Shown one piece after another: positions 32,873 to 41,370 of a stretch of DNA of 48,554 nucleotides. Positions within the stretch are counted from its first letter, which is position 1, and every line of letters begins with the position of its first letter. The stretch is taken from contig CAZNJT010000001.1 in assembly GCA_964573475.1 (NCBI GenBank), positions 1 through 48,554 of the forward strand, written 5' to 3'. A program made the translations under genes and the position numbers. The notes under the pieces are model-generated. The model ran no database searches, had not been told where the DNA came from, and was given only the letters and a program-made list of their open reading frames with translations. The stretch is from CAVZKK01 sp964573475 (GTDB taxonomy: Archaea > Thermoproteota > Bathyarchaeia > Bathyarchaeales > Bathycorpusculaceae).

Positions 32873-34420
32873 TCAAAAGTATTTGGTTGCTGTTTGAATT
32901 TGTTTGTTTAATTCGTCGAATCTTTCCGTGGCAGTTTTAATTAGCGATTTTCTAAGAATTTCATCTTTCATTTTTGAAAGTCTTACCTTCTTTAATTGTT
33001 CTGTTAATGTTTTGTCGTGAAGCGAAATTTCTGCCCACTTTTCAAAGTCTCCACGGCTATTGTGAAATTCTAAGGATTTTATGCTGATTTTTTGAAAAGC
33101 TTGTTTGAACCCTTTTAAGCTCCACGCCATTATCCCTGTAAACTGGTCTTCTCCTACACCAGTATAGAATAGGAATGGTTCGTTTGCGGCAGCAGTTGCA
33201 AGTCTCACTCTATTTTCAAAGTCTAATATTGCAGCTTGTTCTGTTACAAAGGCATCTATTGGAGAGTTGAAAGGGCTAAAATAGGAGTGAACCTCGCCTG
33301 GTGCTCCACCTGCAGTGAACATGTAATAGAGGTGGTCGCTTGTCTGGAAATACCTCCATGTCTTCAAAAAATCTTTATCATCGGCTTCCTTGACAAGCGG
33401 TTCGAGCCTCCTTACGTTTGTGTAGTAAGCCCACTGCATAGTATTTCCAAGCCAACAGCTTGCATCCCTCTCCAAATCAGCCCAAGAAACTGTTCCTCCA
33501 AGTTCGGGAACGTCAATCTCCCCTACTGGCTCATACTTTTCTACAACTTCGGAAGGCGTAACCATGTGTAGATGCCACCATTTCAGAATTTCCATCGGCA
33601 AATGCTTTAAAAAGTCATGTATACCCGTTTCTGGCCAGTGATGTTCACCAAAGGTTTCATAGTCTGGGAAGATGTTGATGCAGTGACCAAGTGTTGTTCC
33701 AAGCCAACTTGCATATTTATCTGCTGTAAGCGGCCACTCACTCCACCATCTCGCTGAAAACCTAAAACCTATATCATCTGTCAACTTATAATTTCGCAAT
33801 AACACTTTGATTTTCTTGCAGCCCTTCGGCGTGTAAAGGTAATTTGGCGATTTTTCATGCAGTATTCTTTCTACACCTTCCGTGAAAATTCCTTTGTACC
33901 CCAGCTTTTCGATTGTTTTTGCTATGGCGTTGTTGTAGAGCAATTCAGTGTTCTCAAAAATTTTGGGCGTATAGCCAAGTAAGTCTTTCATTGTTTGTTG
34001 ATGCATTTTCACTTGCTCTGTGAATTCTTCTCTTTCAGGATACAGACTTGCCAGCGAATGGTAATAGGTTTGGCTTAGAAATTCCACACACTCGGTTTTT
34101 GCAAGTTGTTTGAAGGATTCCAAAAGGTCTTTGCTAAATATCTCGCACTGTTCTAAGAAAACACCTGAAATGCTAAATGAAACTTTGACTTGCTTTTTCT
34201 CCCTTTTGTGTTTATCAATAAGATCAAGCAATATCTGGTTGGATGGGAAATAACATTTTTTACATGCCCTCTTAAAAACCTCCCCATTTACTGCGTGGTC
34301 AAAATAGTAGTCGAAGAGCTCTTTCTTTTTTAAACGTTTAAAAACTTTGTTTTCCCAAAAGAAAGTCTTTTTTAACCTATAGGGTTGATGAACCTCAAAT
34401 ACGAATACTATGTCTGTCAA
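32873..34420 (-). CDS. GH57-family glycoside hydrolase, alpha-amylase-like
   Basis: The product acts on alpha-glucans in the cytoplasm (no signal peptide). GH57 conserved regions are visible: region 1 FEVHQPYRLK, the nucleophile region IFENTELLYNN, the acid/base region FPDYETFGEHHW, and YFQTSDHLYYM. Length about 516 residues corresponds to the shorter amylase/maltogenic type rather than to branching enzymes with extra domains. I chose TTG 34420 because GAGGTGA lies just before it and the protein then begins at TDIVFVFEVHQP; the ATG at 34456 would place the ribosome site inside the coding region. It is the first gene of a four-gene operon with a winged helix and two GT-B proteins, fitting glycogen turnover. 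Confidence 0.88.
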   Translation of the reverse strand: MTDIVFVFEVHQPYRLKKTFFWENKVFKRLKKKELFDYYFDHAVNGEVFKRACKKCYFPSNQILLDLIDKHKREKKQVKVSFSISGVFLEQCEIFSKDLLESFKQLAKTECVEFLSQTYYHSLASLYPEREEFTEQVKMHQQTMKDLLGYTPKIFENTELLYNNAIAKTIEKLGYKGIFTEGVERILHEKSPNYLYTPKGCKKIKVLLRNYKLTDDIGFRFSARWWSEWPLTADKYASWLGTTLGHCINIFPDYETFGEHHWPETGIHDFLKHLPMEILKWWHLHMVTPSEVVEKYEPVGEIDVPELGGTVSWADLERDASCWLGNTMQWAYYTNVRRLEPLVKEADDKDFLKTWRYFQTSDHLYYMFTAGGAPGEVHSYFSPFNSPIDAFVTEQAAILDFENRVRLATAAANEPFLFYTGVGEDQFTGIMAWSLKGFKQAFQKISIKSLEFHNSRGDFEKWAEISLHDKTLTEQLKKVRLSKMKDEILRKSLIKTATERFDELNKQIQTATKYF

Positions 34421-34578
34421 AGCCTCACCTCTATCTACTTTTATCAATGTAAGCATTTATTTTTAATTTGCTATGTGGCATACGACAATTAGGAAGGTTT
34501 ATGTTGAATTCAGATTTTTATTCATAATATATTTATCCATTACACCCACATCTTTCCTTAACAAAAAGATGAATCATT

Positions 34579-35163
34579 GTGTCAATTGAGAAACTTGAGG
34601 TTGAGAACAATCAAGAATTGGAACAAATGATAACAAACGAAATAAACAAAGTCGAAAAGGATCTAACAGTAATCTGCAGTAACCTTCCAATAACTGACCA
34701 GGCAACATTAGATATTTTGTGCCATGACAGCGATGGACAACTTGTTATTGTGCGGTTAAGCGTTAACGAAGACGACATCATGCTTTTACATGGAATACAA
34801 AGCTTGGACTACATTGACAAGTTCAAGTCCTTTTTGAAAGCCACTTACAGCAAACACAAAATCAATGACGCGGAAAAACCACGGCTAATCTTAATTGCGC
34901 CCAGTTTTTCAGACGCATTGCGCCATGCGGTTGAAAGCATGAAAGGTATACGCATCGACTTATACGAGTGGGAATATCTAAAACTCGGAGACCATAAAGG
35001 CCTCCGCCTCCAACCCATTTTTACTTGGGCTTCAACAGAAAAGCCTAAAGAAAAGGAAGAAAAACTAGCAGAGAAAAAACACGAACCAGAGTATTTGCGG
35101 AACAAACTCTGCAAATATACGAGATGCTTCAACATCGGCAAGAGCAAGGAGAATACAGAGTAG
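34579..35163 (+). CDS. NucS-like (PD-(D/E)XK fold) protein with degenerate active site
   Basis: A 194-residue protein. The layout resembles the C-terminal nuclease domain of NucS/DUF91: an N-terminal helix, TLDILCHDSDGQLVIVRL, a helix around MLLHGIQSLDYIDKFKSFL, then RLILIAPSFSDALRHAVES and an IDLYEWEYL strand. Where active enzymes have a V.ElK motif, this one has VIVRLSVNED, so the catalytic glutamate and lysine are missing. A nucleic-acid or protein-binding role without cleavage is therefore likely. The C-terminus is a lysine/glutamate-rich tail. A TATA-like run lies near 34526-34535 and the start is GTG 34579. It is divergent from the GH57 operon. The fold call is tentative. Confidence 0.5.
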   Translation: MSIEKLEVENNQELEQMITNEINKVEKDLTVICSNLPITDQATLDILCHDSDGQLVIVRLSVNEDDIMLLHGIQSLDYIDKFKSFLKATYSKHKINDAEKPRLILIAPSFSDALRHAVESMKGIRIDLYEWEYLKLGDHKGLRLQPIFTWASTEKPKEKEEKLAEKKHEPEYLRNKLCKYTRCFNIGKSKENTE

Positions 35164-35207
35164 TAGATTTAATGGAAAAATTGACAAGAACATAAAAAGT
35201 GGGATAG

Positions 35208-36437
35208 TTAAGTTTTTCTGGCAGCTGCCTTCTCCAGTGCTACAACACCTGGCAATTTTTTACCCATCAAAAACTCTATTAATGCCCCCCCAGCAGTGCT
35301 GACATAAGAAATCCTGTTGGATAGCCCAAACTCTTGTAAGGCTGCTATTGTGTGTCCTCCTCCAGCAAGAGAAAATGCCTTGGAATTCGCAATTTCCTCA
35401 AAAATTCTCTTTGTTCCAAAGATGAATTCGCTGTTTTCGAAAACCCCCATGGGTCCACTAACAACAATTGACTTCGCACTTCTTATTACTTTGGCATAGT
35501 CCTCAACAGTTTTTGCTCCAACGTCGAATATTGGATAATCTATTGGCAGTTCACCAACAGAGATCTCTTTTCTTTTTCCATTTACCTCTACTGCTAAGTC
35601 CTTTGGAGTTTTAATTTTGTCTGGAAACTTTCGCATAAGTTCCTTTATGCCTGAGACTAATTCCATAAGCTCTTTTTTCTCTAAGAAATCCATGTTCGGT
35701 TTTCCAAGGTCAAAGCCCCTTGCCACTAGGAAAACTTGTCCAACAACTCCTCCAGTAAGTACGTAATCGGCTATTCTGTTGTTCAACACATACCTTGAAA
35801 TTTCAAGAGAGTCGTCCGCTTTGGCACCACCGAGGATAAATACACATGATTTTTCCGGGCTCTCTAAGACTTTGCTTAGGGATTTTAACTCTCTTTCCAT
35901 TATGCGTCCGGCAGCGCTTTGCAATACAGCTGTGAAGCCTATAATTGAAACGTGTGCTCTGTGGGCTGCGGCAAAAGCGTCGTTTACAAACAGGTTGGCT
36001 AAGGGAGCGAGGTTTTTTACAAGTTCTGTTTTTGCATGTTCTTCTGGGGTCCCCCCTTTGGTTTCAGCAGCATATGTTCTAACATTTTCTAAGACGAGGA
36101 TTTCGCCGCTTTTCAAATTTTTGATTGCATCTTTGGCTTTTTCGCCGAAAACATCATCTACATATTTGACTGGCTTGCCTAGAACTTTGCTGAGGATTTC
36201 AGCATGCTGTTTTAGAGGTATAAAATCTGGGTCACCTTTTCGTCCTTGATGCGCTAAAATTACGACTTTTGCGCCTTTTTCAGCAAGCTCTTTTATTGTT
36301 GTTTCACCGTGCGCTCGAATTCTTGCGTCGTCTATAATTTTTTTGCTTTCTGGATCTACTGGCGAGTTGAAGTCGACTCTGAGAAGCACAACTTTATCCT
36401 TCACTTTTACATCATCTAAAGTTAGATACTTCACCAT
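35208..36437 (-). CDS. pgk: 3-phosphoglycerate kinase, archaeal type
   Basis: Interconverts 1,3-bisphosphoglycerate/ADP and 3-phosphoglycerate/ATP in glycolysis and gluconeogenesis. The N-terminus has VVLLRVDFNSPVDP; VVILAHQGRKGDPDFIPL is the archaeal variant of the substrate loop; FVNDAFAAAHRAHVSIIGF, CVFILGGAKADDSLEI and VVSGPMGVFE follow, with the glycine-rich SLAGGGHTIAAL near the end. Length is 409 residues. It lies 69 bp downstream of the GAPDH gene, so the two form a gap-pgk pair. The PGK looks archaeal while its GAPDH partner looks bacterial. Confidence 0.95.
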   Translation of the reverse strand: MVKYLTLDDVKVKDKVVLLRVDFNSPVDPESKKIIDDARIRAHGETTIKELAEKGAKVVILAHQGRKGDPDFIPLKQHAEILSKVLGKPVKYVDDVFGEKAKDAIKNLKSGEILVLENVRTYAAETKGGTPEEHAKTELVKNLAPLANLFVNDAFAAAHRAHVSIIGFTAVLQSAAGRIMERELKSLSKVLESPEKSCVFILGGAKADDSLEISRYVLNNRIADYVLTGGVVGQVFLVARGFDLGKPNMDFLEKKELMELVSGIKELMRKFPDKIKTPKDLAVEVNGKRKEISVGELPIDYPIFDVGAKTVEDYAKVIRSAKSIVVSGPMGVFENSEFIFGTKRIFEEIANSKAFSLAGGGHTIAALQEFGLSNRISYVSTAGGALIEFLMGKKLPGVVALEKAAARKT

Positions 36438-36506
36438 TTTTTCACCTTTCTTAAAAATAAAAATAGAGGAAAGTTTGCTCTAAATTTAAACGTTTATGGA
36501 TTAGAG

Positions 36507-37520
36507 CTAGAAACCTGCCTGTTCCCCTATAAGCTCTATTAGTTCAACCATCCGGCAGGAGAAGCCCCACTCGTTGTCGTACCAAGCGAGGACCTTGACG
36601 AAGTTGCCTCCTAGAACCATCGTTGATTGGGCATCAAAGACGGCTGAGTAAGTGCTGTGGTTGAAGTCTGACGAAACAACAGGATCCTCAGTGTATTCCA
36701 AGATACCTTTAAGTGGTCCCTCTGCAGTTTTCTTGAAAGCCGCGTTTATCTCTTCTTTGGTTGTGTTTTTCTCTAGCAGACACGTCAAGTCGACTATGGA
36801 AACGTTTGGAACAGGAACACGCAATGCGATTCCATTCATTCTTCCTGCAAGTTCCGGGAGAACGAGGGTTGCGGCTACAGCTGCACCCGTGGTTGTAGGT
36901 ATAATGTTGATTGCTGCAGCTCGTGCGCGGCGCAAGTCAGCATGAACCGAGTCTTGAATTCTCTGGTCCATGGTGTAAGCGTGAGCTGTCATCATTAATC
37001 CAGTTTTTAATCCGAAATTCTCGTGTAACACCTTTGCCACTGGCGCGACGCAATTTGTTGTACAAGAAGCGTTTGAGAGTATATTGTGTTTTTCATGGTC
37101 GTACTTGTCGTCGTTTACGCCCATCACTATGGTTATGTCTGGATTTTTTGCTGGCGCTGAAATCAAAACTTTTTTTGCTCCTGCTTGGAGGTGCATCGCT
37201 GCTTTTTCTCTATCTGTGAACAATCCTGTGGATTCTACAGCTAAGTATACGTCTAGGTCTTTCCATGGCAGTTGAGAAGGGTCGCGTTGGACAAGAGCGC
37301 GAACTCTTTTTCCTTTGACAACTATGGCGTCCTTTTCAGTTTCAACGGGGAAAGGTGCTCGACCATGAACTGAATCATATTTAAGCAGATGCGCCAGAGT
37401 TTTAGCGTCAGTTATGTCGTTTACAGCTACAAAGTCTATGTTAGCGTTTCTTTCTATGCCAGCCCTAAATAGAAGTCTTCCAATTCTTCCAAAACCGTTG
37501 ATTGCTACCTTTATCGCCAT
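36507..37520 (-). CDS. gap: Glyceraldehyde-3-phosphate dehydrogenase, bacterial (class I) type
   Basis: Oxidises glyceraldehyde-3-phosphate to 1,3-bisphosphoglycerate. The Rossmann start is KVAINGFGRIGRLLFRA, the catalytic Cys153 lies in LSNASCTTNCVAPV, and the C-terminus has WYDNEWGFSCRMVEL. All are signatures of the class I GapA enzymes of bacteria and eukaryotes. Archaeal class II GAPDH has a different N-terminus and lacks SNASCTTNC. Asp35 after the second strand (FVAVNDITD) predicts NAD preference. At 337 residues it is complete. This points to acquisition from a bacterium and a recruited role beside the archaeal PGK. It is transcribed toward pgk and starts at ATG 37520. Confidence 0.95.
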   Translation of the reverse strand: MAIKVAINGFGRIGRLLFRAGIERNANIDFVAVNDITDAKTLAHLLKYDSVHGRAPFPVETEKDAIVVKGKRVRALVQRDPSQLPWKDLDVYLAVESTGLFTDREKAAMHLQAGAKKVLISAPAKNPDITIVMGVNDDKYDHEKHNILSNASCTTNCVAPVAKVLHENFGLKTGLMMTAHAYTMDQRIQDSVHADLRRARAAAINIIPTTTGAAVAATLVLPELAGRMNGIALRVPVPNVSIVDLTCLLEKNTTKEEINAAFKKTAEGPLKGILEYTEDPVVSSDFNHSTYSAVFDAQSTMVLGGNFVKVLAWYDNEWGFSCRMVELIELIGEQAGF

Positions 37521-37581
37521 TCAAATCACCTTACTTATGTTATGAGTGTTTTAACTATCATTTAACTAATTAATTTTTTAG

Positions 37582-38928
37582 TCATCTCAGCTTCAGTAGC
37601 ACCATTTCTGCAGCCAAAACCAATGGTTCCCAGGTTTCGCATAAGGGCGGTGCATAGGCAGTGTCTGCCTTGGCCAATTCTCGCACTGTCATTTGCTTTT
37701 GTATGGCGAAGGATATGGCGTTTATGCGTTGGGTCACTTCTTCTCCGCCGATGATTTGAGCACCGATTATTCGCTGCGATTCTTTTTCAACGACCAGTTT
37801 CACTTTTATAGGCAAAGCGCCTGGATAATAGTCAGCCTTTGTCTTTGAAGCAATCGTTCCCGTTACAGTTTCAATTCCGGCTTTTTGGGCAAAGAATTCA
37901 GTTAAGCCTGTCACACCCACATCAGTATCAAACAGTCTTGAAACAGCTGATCCTAAGACGCCTGTAAAAAGCGCGTAGCCACCAGCCGCGTTGATTCCAG
38001 CTACTTTTCCTTGTCTCACAGCCACTGTGCCGAATTGTGCCACAGTCGGTTTCTGGGTGACTATATGGATTGATTCTGTGCAGTCGCCTACGGCGTAAAC
38101 ATCTTTGACGTTGGTCTCCATTTTGGCGCTTGTTTTTATACATTTTGTTTCTCCTAAAGTTATACCAGCATTGACAGCGAGCTGAGTGTTGGCTTTCACG
38201 CCGAATGCGCTGATAAATAAGTCTGCGTTAAAGTGTTCCCCTCCCGCAACTATTCCTATCACTTTTTCGGCTCCGAGAAACTCTTCAACTCCCTTTCCTG
38301 TCAAGATGCCAATTCCCTTCTGTTGAAGCATTTCTTGAACCATTTTTGCCATATCAGCGTCAAGCATTGCAGGCAAGATTTGAAGCAACAATTCGACAAC
38401 TGTGACTTTTAAGCCCCTTTCATGGAGAGCTATGGCTGTTTCAAGACCAATTAGGCCAGCTCCCATGACAACTGCTGTTTTTGCTCCTTTTTTGATAGCT
38501 TTATCGATTTTTTCGCCGTCTTCTAGTGTTCGGAGTGAATGTATGCCTTGTTTTTCCTTGCCTTTTATTGGCGGGGTAAAAGGACTGGCTCCTGTGGCTA
38601 TGATTAGGCTGTCGTAAGGAATGTTTTCAGTTTTGCCAGCCTTGTCTGTGGTTTCAACTGTTTTGTTTGCGGTGTTTATGCTTGTAACTTTGGTTTCGGT
38701 TTTGAGGTTGAGTTTCATCATTTGAAAGAAGGCTGGTGGAAAAACAATTAGACTTTGGAAGCTTGGTATTTGGCCGCCTAATACGAAGGGCAATCCACAG
38801 CGAGAATAACCCACGTACTTTTCGTCAGCTATCAACGTGATCTCAGCTGTGCGGTCTGTTTTCCTTGCGGCTGAGGCTGTGTCCATACCTGCGGCGTGTG
38901 CGCCTATAATTAATATTCGTCTAGGCAT
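37582..38928 (-). CDS. Single-cysteine FAD/NAD(P) oxidoreductase (NADH oxidase/CoA-disulfide reductase type)
   Basis: Pyridine nucleotide-disulfide family flavoprotein of about 448 residues. FAD site IIGAHAAGMDTASAARK; active-site Cys44 in VGYSRCGLPFVLGG, with one cysteine rather than the CXXXXC of lipoamide dehydrogenase; NAD site VVMGAGLIGLETAIAL; second FAD motif DVYAVGDCTES; C-terminal dimerisation domain. Relatives are CoA-disulfide reductases, NADH oxidases and polysulfide reductases. I chose ATG 38928, which opens directly at the FAD motif, rather than the ORF beginning at 38979. It begins 10 bp after gcvH, so the two are likely co-transcribed, but the missing second cysteine argues against a simple L-protein role. 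Confidence 0.85.
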   Translation of the reverse strand: MPRRILIIGAHAAGMDTASAARKTDRTAEITLIADEKYVGYSRCGLPFVLGGQIPSFQSLIVFPPAFFQMMKLNLKTETKVTSINTANKTVETTDKAGKTENIPYDSLIIATGASPFTPPIKGKEKQGIHSLRTLEDGEKIDKAIKKGAKTAVVMGAGLIGLETAIALHERGLKVTVVELLLQILPAMLDADMAKMVQEMLQQKGIGILTGKGVEEFLGAEKVIGIVAGGEHFNADLFISAFGVKANTQLAVNAGITLGETKCIKTSAKMETNVKDVYAVGDCTESIHIVTQKPTVAQFGTVAVRQGKVAGINAAGGYALFTGVLGSAVSRLFDTDVGVTGLTEFFAQKAGIETVTGTIASKTKADYYPGALPIKVKLVVEKESQRIIGAQIIGGEEVTQRINAISFAIQKQMTVRELAKADTAYAPPLCETWEPLVLAAEMVLLKLR

Positions 38929-38938
38929 TTGTCCGCCT

Positions 38939-39349
38939 TCACTTTGCCAGGGTTTTATGCCAATCAACTGCTTGGTCAAAGTTCATCAAATTGGCCAATT
39001 CTGCTTGCAGGTTTGATGGTTTTATTACTAGCAGCCAGCCTTTTCCATAAGGGTCTTCGTTCAAAAGTTCGGGTTTTGACTGAACCTCCGCATTTACTTC
39101 TTCTATTGTTCCGCTTATTGGTGCGACTAGGTCTGAAACGGCTTTTACAGATTCAACCGTGCCATAAGGTTCGTTCTGTTTCGTTGTTGTTCCGGAGCTT
39201 GGCAATTCAGCGTAGACGATTTCTCGGAGTTGTTTTTGAGCGTAGTCTGTTATGCCTACGCGAACCTTGTCACCTTCAATTTTTAACCATTCAAAATCTT
39301 TTGTGTAGTATAGTCCTTCGGGCACTTCGTGTCCGTCTGTTTTTACCAT
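38939..39349 (-). CDS. gcvH: Glycine cleavage system H protein
   Basis: Lipoyl carrier of the glycine cleavage complex, 136 residues. The lipoylation site is Lys69 in YGTVESVKAVSDLVAPISG, in the family's usual ESVKA context. The N-terminal YTKDFEWLKIEGDKVRVGIT and the C-terminal YGKGWLLVIKPSN are also conserved. It shuttles the aminomethyl group between P, T and L proteins. gcvT is in the window 26 kb away; gcvP is not. The immediate downstream neighbour is a single-cysteine flavoprotein. Confidence 0.95.
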   Translation of the reverse strand: MVKTDGHEVPEGLYYTKDFEWLKIEGDKVRVGITDYAQKQLREIVYAELPSSGTTTKQNEPYGTVESVKAVSDLVAPISGTIEEVNAEVQSKPELLNEDPYGKGWLLVIKPSNLQAELANLMNFDQAVDWHKTLAK

Positions 39350-39447
39350 GTTTGTTCACCTCTTAAGTAGTTGTTATTCTTTCATGTTTTAGCCTTTAAA
39401 AATTAACTGTTCACAAAAGCTCAATCACAAGGAAGAAAATTTACAAT

Positions 39448-39456
39448 AAATATAAA
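39448..39456 (+). promoter_or_regulatory. TATA-like element of the HD-domain gene
   Basis: AAATATAAA, 23-31 bp before the ATG at 39479, placed for a leaderless transcript. It lies in the 129-bp divergent space with gcvH. Confidence 0.5.
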
Positions 39457-39478
39457 GCTGGGTCTGAATTAAAGCTCA

Positions 39479-40147
39479 ATGAGGAAAAAAGACATGAGGC
39501 TTGACCAATATCTTTCAAAATATGCTGAGTTAAAAGCTTTGTATGAGCTTGTTAAGCACGATTTCTTCGCTAAAGGACTTGTGCATCATAACTGGAATCA
39601 TGTGCTCCGCGACCTCGCTCGGGGCATTATGATTGGCGAAGCAGAAGGTGCCAACATGAAGATTGTTTTGGCGGGTGTGCTGCTTCACGACATTGGCAGG
39701 CTTTATTCAGAAGAGGGGGAAGATCACTATAGTTTAGGTGCGAAAGTAGCCCCTAACTACCTCATGAAAGCTGGTTTTACAGAAATCGAGATTAAAGAAA
39801 TAATCCATTGTATACTCTCTCACGGTCCAAGAGGATTAGAAGAGCCCAAAACTCTTGAAGCGAAAGTATGCTACGACGTGGATGTGCTTTCTTGTTCATG
39901 TGGAAACGTTGGAGTTGCCCGAGTTTTTCACTACTTTATAGCAGAAGAGAACTTTACGATTAAACAGATGATGGAAATAGGCAGTGGCAGAAAAGGTCCG
40001 CGAAAAGATTTTTACACTGAAACGGGACTGAAACTTGGTCAAAAAGGCTATTTGAAAGCCGTCAGATTCTGGAGAGAACTAGATAAGGAATTGAAAGAAG
40101 AGGAACAAAGCATTAAGAAAATTATCCTTCAATACGAGGGAGAGTAA
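39479..40147 (+). CDS. HD-domain metal-dependent phosphohydrolase
   Basis: A 222-residue protein of the HD superfamily. Metal ligands: His in HHNWNHVLRDL, the His-Asp pair in LAGVLLHDIGRLY, further His residues in DHYSLGAKVAP and IIHCILSHGPRG, and Asp in VCYDVDVLS. Length and simple architecture fit an uncharacterised archaeal HD hydrolase acting on nucleotides or phosphate esters. The C-terminal 60 residues are helical and charged. No partner domain is fused, and the substrate cannot be told. It is convergent with the inositol-phosphate synthase gene, 14 bp between stops. Confidence 0.85.
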   Translation: MRKKDMRLDQYLSKYAELKALYELVKHDFFAKGLVHHNWNHVLRDLARGIMIGEAEGANMKIVLAGVLLHDIGRLYSEEGEDHYSLGAKVAPNYLMKAGFTEIEIKEIIHCILSHGPRGLEEPKTLEAKVCYDVDVLSCSCGNVGVARVFHYFIAEENFTIKQMMEIGSGRKGPRKDFYTETGLKLGQKGYLKAVRFWRELDKELKEEEQSIKKIILQYEGE

Positions 40148-40161
40148 TAAGAAAGGTGTCA

Positions 40162-41241
40162 TCAGCGTTCACGTTTTCCTTTTATGTATTCTTCTACCCA
40201 CTCTTTAGCCACGGAGTCTGGCACTTGAATTGGCGGATGTTTAAACGCGTACGCTGACATGCTTAACAGTTGACCAGCTATCTTCCGATCTAACGCAAGC
40301 TTGACCGCCCTTATAACATCAATTACTACGCCTGCGCTGTTCGGTGAATCCTCAACTTCAAGTTTAACAGTTATTGTTAAGGGTCTGTCACCAAATTTTC
40401 TGCCTTTAAGCCACAAATAACAAATCTTCTTATTCCCCAAAAACGGCACATAATCCGAAGGACCAATCCGAGTAGGCAAATCATACGGAACCAAACTCGT
40501 AACCGCCTCCGTCTTACTAATCCGCTTAGTCTTCAACCGCTCCTCAACCGTCATGTTCTGAAAATCCGTATCCCCACCAAGATTGAGTTGATAGGTCTCA
40601 TCAATGATTACTCCCCTGTCCACACAGAGCCTAGCCAAGTTCCGATGCAAAATGGTCGCGCCAACCTGACTTTTGACGTCATCACCAGCAACAGGCAGTC
40701 TCTTCTCCTCAAACTTCTTAGCCCACGCAGAATCCGAAGCAATGAACTCGGGCATACAATTAATGAAAGCGCAACCAGCATCCAAAGAAGCTTGAGCATA
40801 AAACCGAGTGGCATCCCTACTGCCAACAGGCAAATAGTTAACAAGAATCTCTGCCCTAGACTCCTTCAGAATCTCGACAACATTCACTGGCTTAATCTCA
40901 CCATCCCCGTAGACGTTAAAAGTTTCTTTCATGTGTTCTGCCACACCGTCAAGGATCGGAGCAGGCGAAACCTTAACGCCCAAACGTGGCACCTCTGCAA
41001 ACTTGGCACAGCAATTTGGCTCAGTAAAAATGGCTTCAGCCAAATCTTTTCCAATTTTCTTCTTATTAACTTCAAAAGCAGCCACAAATTTTACGTCCTT
41101 TATATGATATCCGCCAAAATTAACATGCATGAGTCCGGGCACCCTCGCATTTTCTCTGGCATCTTTATAGTATTCAACTCCTTGAATGAGAGCAGATGCG
41201 CTATTGCCTACGCCTATTATTGCGACACGAATTTCTTGCAA
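40162..41241 (-). CDS. ino1: Inositol-1-phosphate synthase
   Basis: Converts glucose-6-phosphate to inositol-1(3)-phosphate with NAD as cofactor. The Rossmann motif VAIIGVGNSASALIQGVEYY opens the protein; the catalytic core has ILVNYLPVGSRDATRFYA, INCMPEFIASD, VAGDDVKSQVGATILHR and NLGGDTDFQN. Length 359 residues is typical of the short archaeal type. The product feeds archaetidylinositol phosphate synthesis, which needs CDP-archaeol made by the carS product of this window. Start is TTG at 41241. Confidence 0.93.
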   Translation of the reverse strand: MQEIRVAIIGVGNSASALIQGVEYYKDARENARVPGLMHVNFGGYHIKDVKFVAAFEVNKKKIGKDLAEAIFTEPNCCAKFAEVPRLGVKVSPAPILDGVAEHMKETFNVYGDGEIKPVNVVEILKESRAEILVNYLPVGSRDATRFYAQASLDAGCAFINCMPEFIASDSAWAKKFEEKRLPVAGDDVKSQVGATILHRNLARLCVDRGVIIDETYQLNLGGDTDFQNMTVEERLKTKRISKTEAVTSLVPYDLPTRIGPSDYVPFLGNKKICYLWLKGRKFGDRPLTITVKLEVEDSPNSAGVVIDVIRAVKLALDRKIAGQLLSMSAYAFKHPPIQVPDSVAKEWVEEYIKGKRER

Positions 41242-41370
41242 GCTAATAGTCCCTCTTTATATTGTTGTCAAAGCTTTAGATGTCGTCTGCTCTATAACTT
41301 TTTCTAGAAACATGATAAAGCTAAAAGGGAACTTCGACAGAGAGAAAAGCAAAGAACTGGGTGAACATTC

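Noticed and set aside
40588..41307. Long plus-strand reading frame of 239 codons
   Set aside because: It lies entirely antisense to the well-supported inositol-phosphate synthase gene and its translation shows no domain.
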